Shown here: piece after piece, positions 63,144 through 64,000 of the stretch
Layout: every line of letters begins with the position of its first letter
How positions within the stretch are numbered: the stretch's first letter is position 1
Assembly: GCA_021604865.1 (NCBI GenBank)
Contig: BQJU01000002.1
Location: 124,001-188,000, forward strand
Direction of reading: 5' to 3'
DNA: 64,000 nt
From: Saprospiraceae bacterium
GTDB taxonomy: Bacteria > Bacteroidota > Bacteroidia > Chitinophagales > Saprospiraceae
Program-made: the position numbers and the translations under genes
Notes under the pieces: model-generated
Database searches by the model: none
The model's input: the letters and a program-made list of their open reading frames with translations, nothing else
What the model was told of the DNA's origin: nothing

Positions 63144-64000
63144 ATGTACTTACTAAAATCCTTGCAAGTTTTTTTTCTCCTTATCCTTATCGAACCAAGT
63201 CTAAATGGTCAAAACAAGCTTGGAGAAGCACCTATATGGCCCACCAAATCAACCACAGACTGGCTCATAGACGGCTCAGCATTTAAGGCAAGTGTGTACC
63301 AGGGTAGCAATGCTGATGAAATCATCCTTTCTAATGGTTTGCTAAAAAGAGTCTTTCGATTGGCTCCCAATGTAGCGACCATAGCTATTGATAATTTAAT
63401 GACTGGAGAAAGCATCCTGCGTGGTGTAAAACCCGAAGCAGAAATCACCATCAATGGGGTCAATTATGCGGTTGGCGGATTGAAAGGGCAAATGAATTAT
63501 GCTTTCCTAAGACCGGAAGATGTATCCCAGTTAATAGTAGATTCTTCGGCGTTTCAATTTGCAGCCTATGAAGTGAGTGAACCCCAAGCTGCCTTTGGCT
63601 GGAAACAGATCAGACACCATGCTCCTGGAACAAATTGGCCACCAAAAGGCATTCATTTACGACTGGATTTTGAAATGCAAGATAAAAATGCCGGCGTCAA
63701 GGTATCCGTTCACTACGAACTATATGATGGCATTCCGGTGATGGCCAAATGGCTGACGGTAGAGAACAATAGTCAGCAATCCATTGTCATCGATGATTTC
63801 ACCAGTGAAATTATCGCCGCTGTAGAATATGGCTCGGCCGTAGAGGCTAGAAAATATATCGTCTCCAAACCCAATATTCACGTAGAAACCGACTATGCAT
63901 TTGCCAGCTTTAATGTGGATGATGCCAACCACCACGTTGTGCAGTGGGAACCCGACCCCGATTACACTTCACAGGTAAACTACCAATTGTTGACCCCTTG
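63144..64000 (+). CDS. Exported glycoside-hydrolase-like protein (alpha-galactosidase-like N-terminus), 3' truncated
   Basis: ATG at 63144 opens a frame that runs off the window end: 285 complete codons, no stop. A signal peptide (MYLLKSLQVFFLLILIEPSLN, then GQ) precedes a beta-rich domain: ILSNGLLKRVFRLAPNVATIAIDNLMTGES, GVNYAVGGLKGQ, FGWKQIRHHAPGTNWPPKGIHLRLDF, VHYELYDGIPVMAKWLTVEN. This is the N-terminal super-sandwich typical of GH36-like alpha-galactosidases; the catalytic barrel would lie beyond the edge, so activity cannot be confirmed. Position after a sulfatase supports polysaccharide breakdown. Confidence 0.6.
   Translation, partial: MYLLKSLQVFFLLILIEPSLNGQNKLGEAPIWPTKSTTDWLIDGSAFKASVYQGSNADEIILSNGLLKRVFRLAPNVATIAIDNLMTGESILRGVKPEAEITINGVNYAVGGLKGQMNYAFLRPEDVSQLIVDSSAFQFAAYEVSEPQAAFGWKQIRHHAPGTNWPPKGIHLRLDFEMQDKNAGVKVSVHYELYDGIPVMAKWLTVENNSQQSIVIDDFTSEIIAAVEYGSAVEARKYIVSKPNIHVETDYAFASFNVDDANHHVVQWEPDPDYTSQVNYQLLTP

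Noticed and set aside
1-64000. CRISPR arrays, tRNA or rRNA genes, prophage, intact insertion sequences
   Set aside because: None seen in the intergenic regions on either strand; the only RNA gene supported is the SRP RNA.

Overview
This window is a stretch of chromosome from a member of the Bacteroidota, most likely a marine or freshwater Saprospiria-type gliding heterotroph (Lewinella/Haliscomenobacter-like). Support: three type IX secretion (T9SS) substrates with two kinds of C-terminal sorting domain, the gliding protein GldC, Bacteroidota-typical families (DUF3857, DUF2911, DUF4249, DUF4954), promoters of the form TTG-N19/20-TAnnTTTG, and the absence of Shine-Dalgarno sites before most starts. 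The DNA is moderately AT-rich. I see no tRNA, rRNA, CRISPR array, phage or intact insertion sequence; this is mainly core chromosome.

Layout. 1-5.4 kb: end of a T9SS adhesin-like protein, a transglutaminase-like DUF3857 protein, a bleomycin-hydrolase-like peptidase and an outer-membrane barrel. 5.4-8.7 kb: a RamB/PrpR/ScfR-type regulator divergent from PEP carboxykinase with a palindromic candidate operator between them. 8.8-14.6 kb: Tex, a relic of a T9SS sorting domain, and a secreted metzincin protease. 14.6-21.2 kb: a beta-oxidation pair (FadN type plus thiolase), ProC, a MarR regulator and NDH-2. 21.4-31.9 kb: lipoproteins, a copper ATPase, GldC, the SRP RNA, a transaldolase-like aldolase, an orphan HsdR-N nuclease domain, the threonine dehydrogenase/KBL operon and an aminotransferase. 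32-38.2 kb: a GT-C/TPR membrane protein, a methyltransferase, acyl-CoA carboxylase beta, a catalytically dead papain-like protein and a phosphodiesterase. 38.2-43.8 kb: gamma-glutamyltransferase, a gap with a structured element and an orphan terminator, a DUF2911/TPR protein and a LytS/LytR-type two-component pair. 44-48 kb: ilvD-ilvB-ilvN. 48.2-55.2 kb: barrel protein, RimO, membrane protein, MsrB lipoprotein, a large T9SS substrate and an unknown helical protein. 55.5-64 kb: biotin carboxylase, acetoacetyl-CoA synthetase, a DUF4954 beta-helix protein, a sulfatase and the start of a likely glycoside hydrolase.

Metabolically the genes fit growth on proteins, lipids and polysaccharides: secreted peptidases, threonine and branched-chain amino acid enzymes, beta-oxidation, acetoacetate activation and propionyl/acetyl-CoA carboxylation feed central metabolism, and PEPCK provides gluconeogenesis under what looks like an acyl-CoA-sensing regulator.

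The most interesting signals are regulatory. A tandem 19-bp repeat matching the LytTR recognition sequence sits beside a minus-33-less promoter of the DUF2911 gene. Palindromes sit at the pckA and fadN promoters. Several genes appear to be leaderless or to start without ATG. A plus-strand terminator with no gene in front of it implies an unannotated small RNA. I did not find a convincing new multi-gene defence or biosynthetic system.
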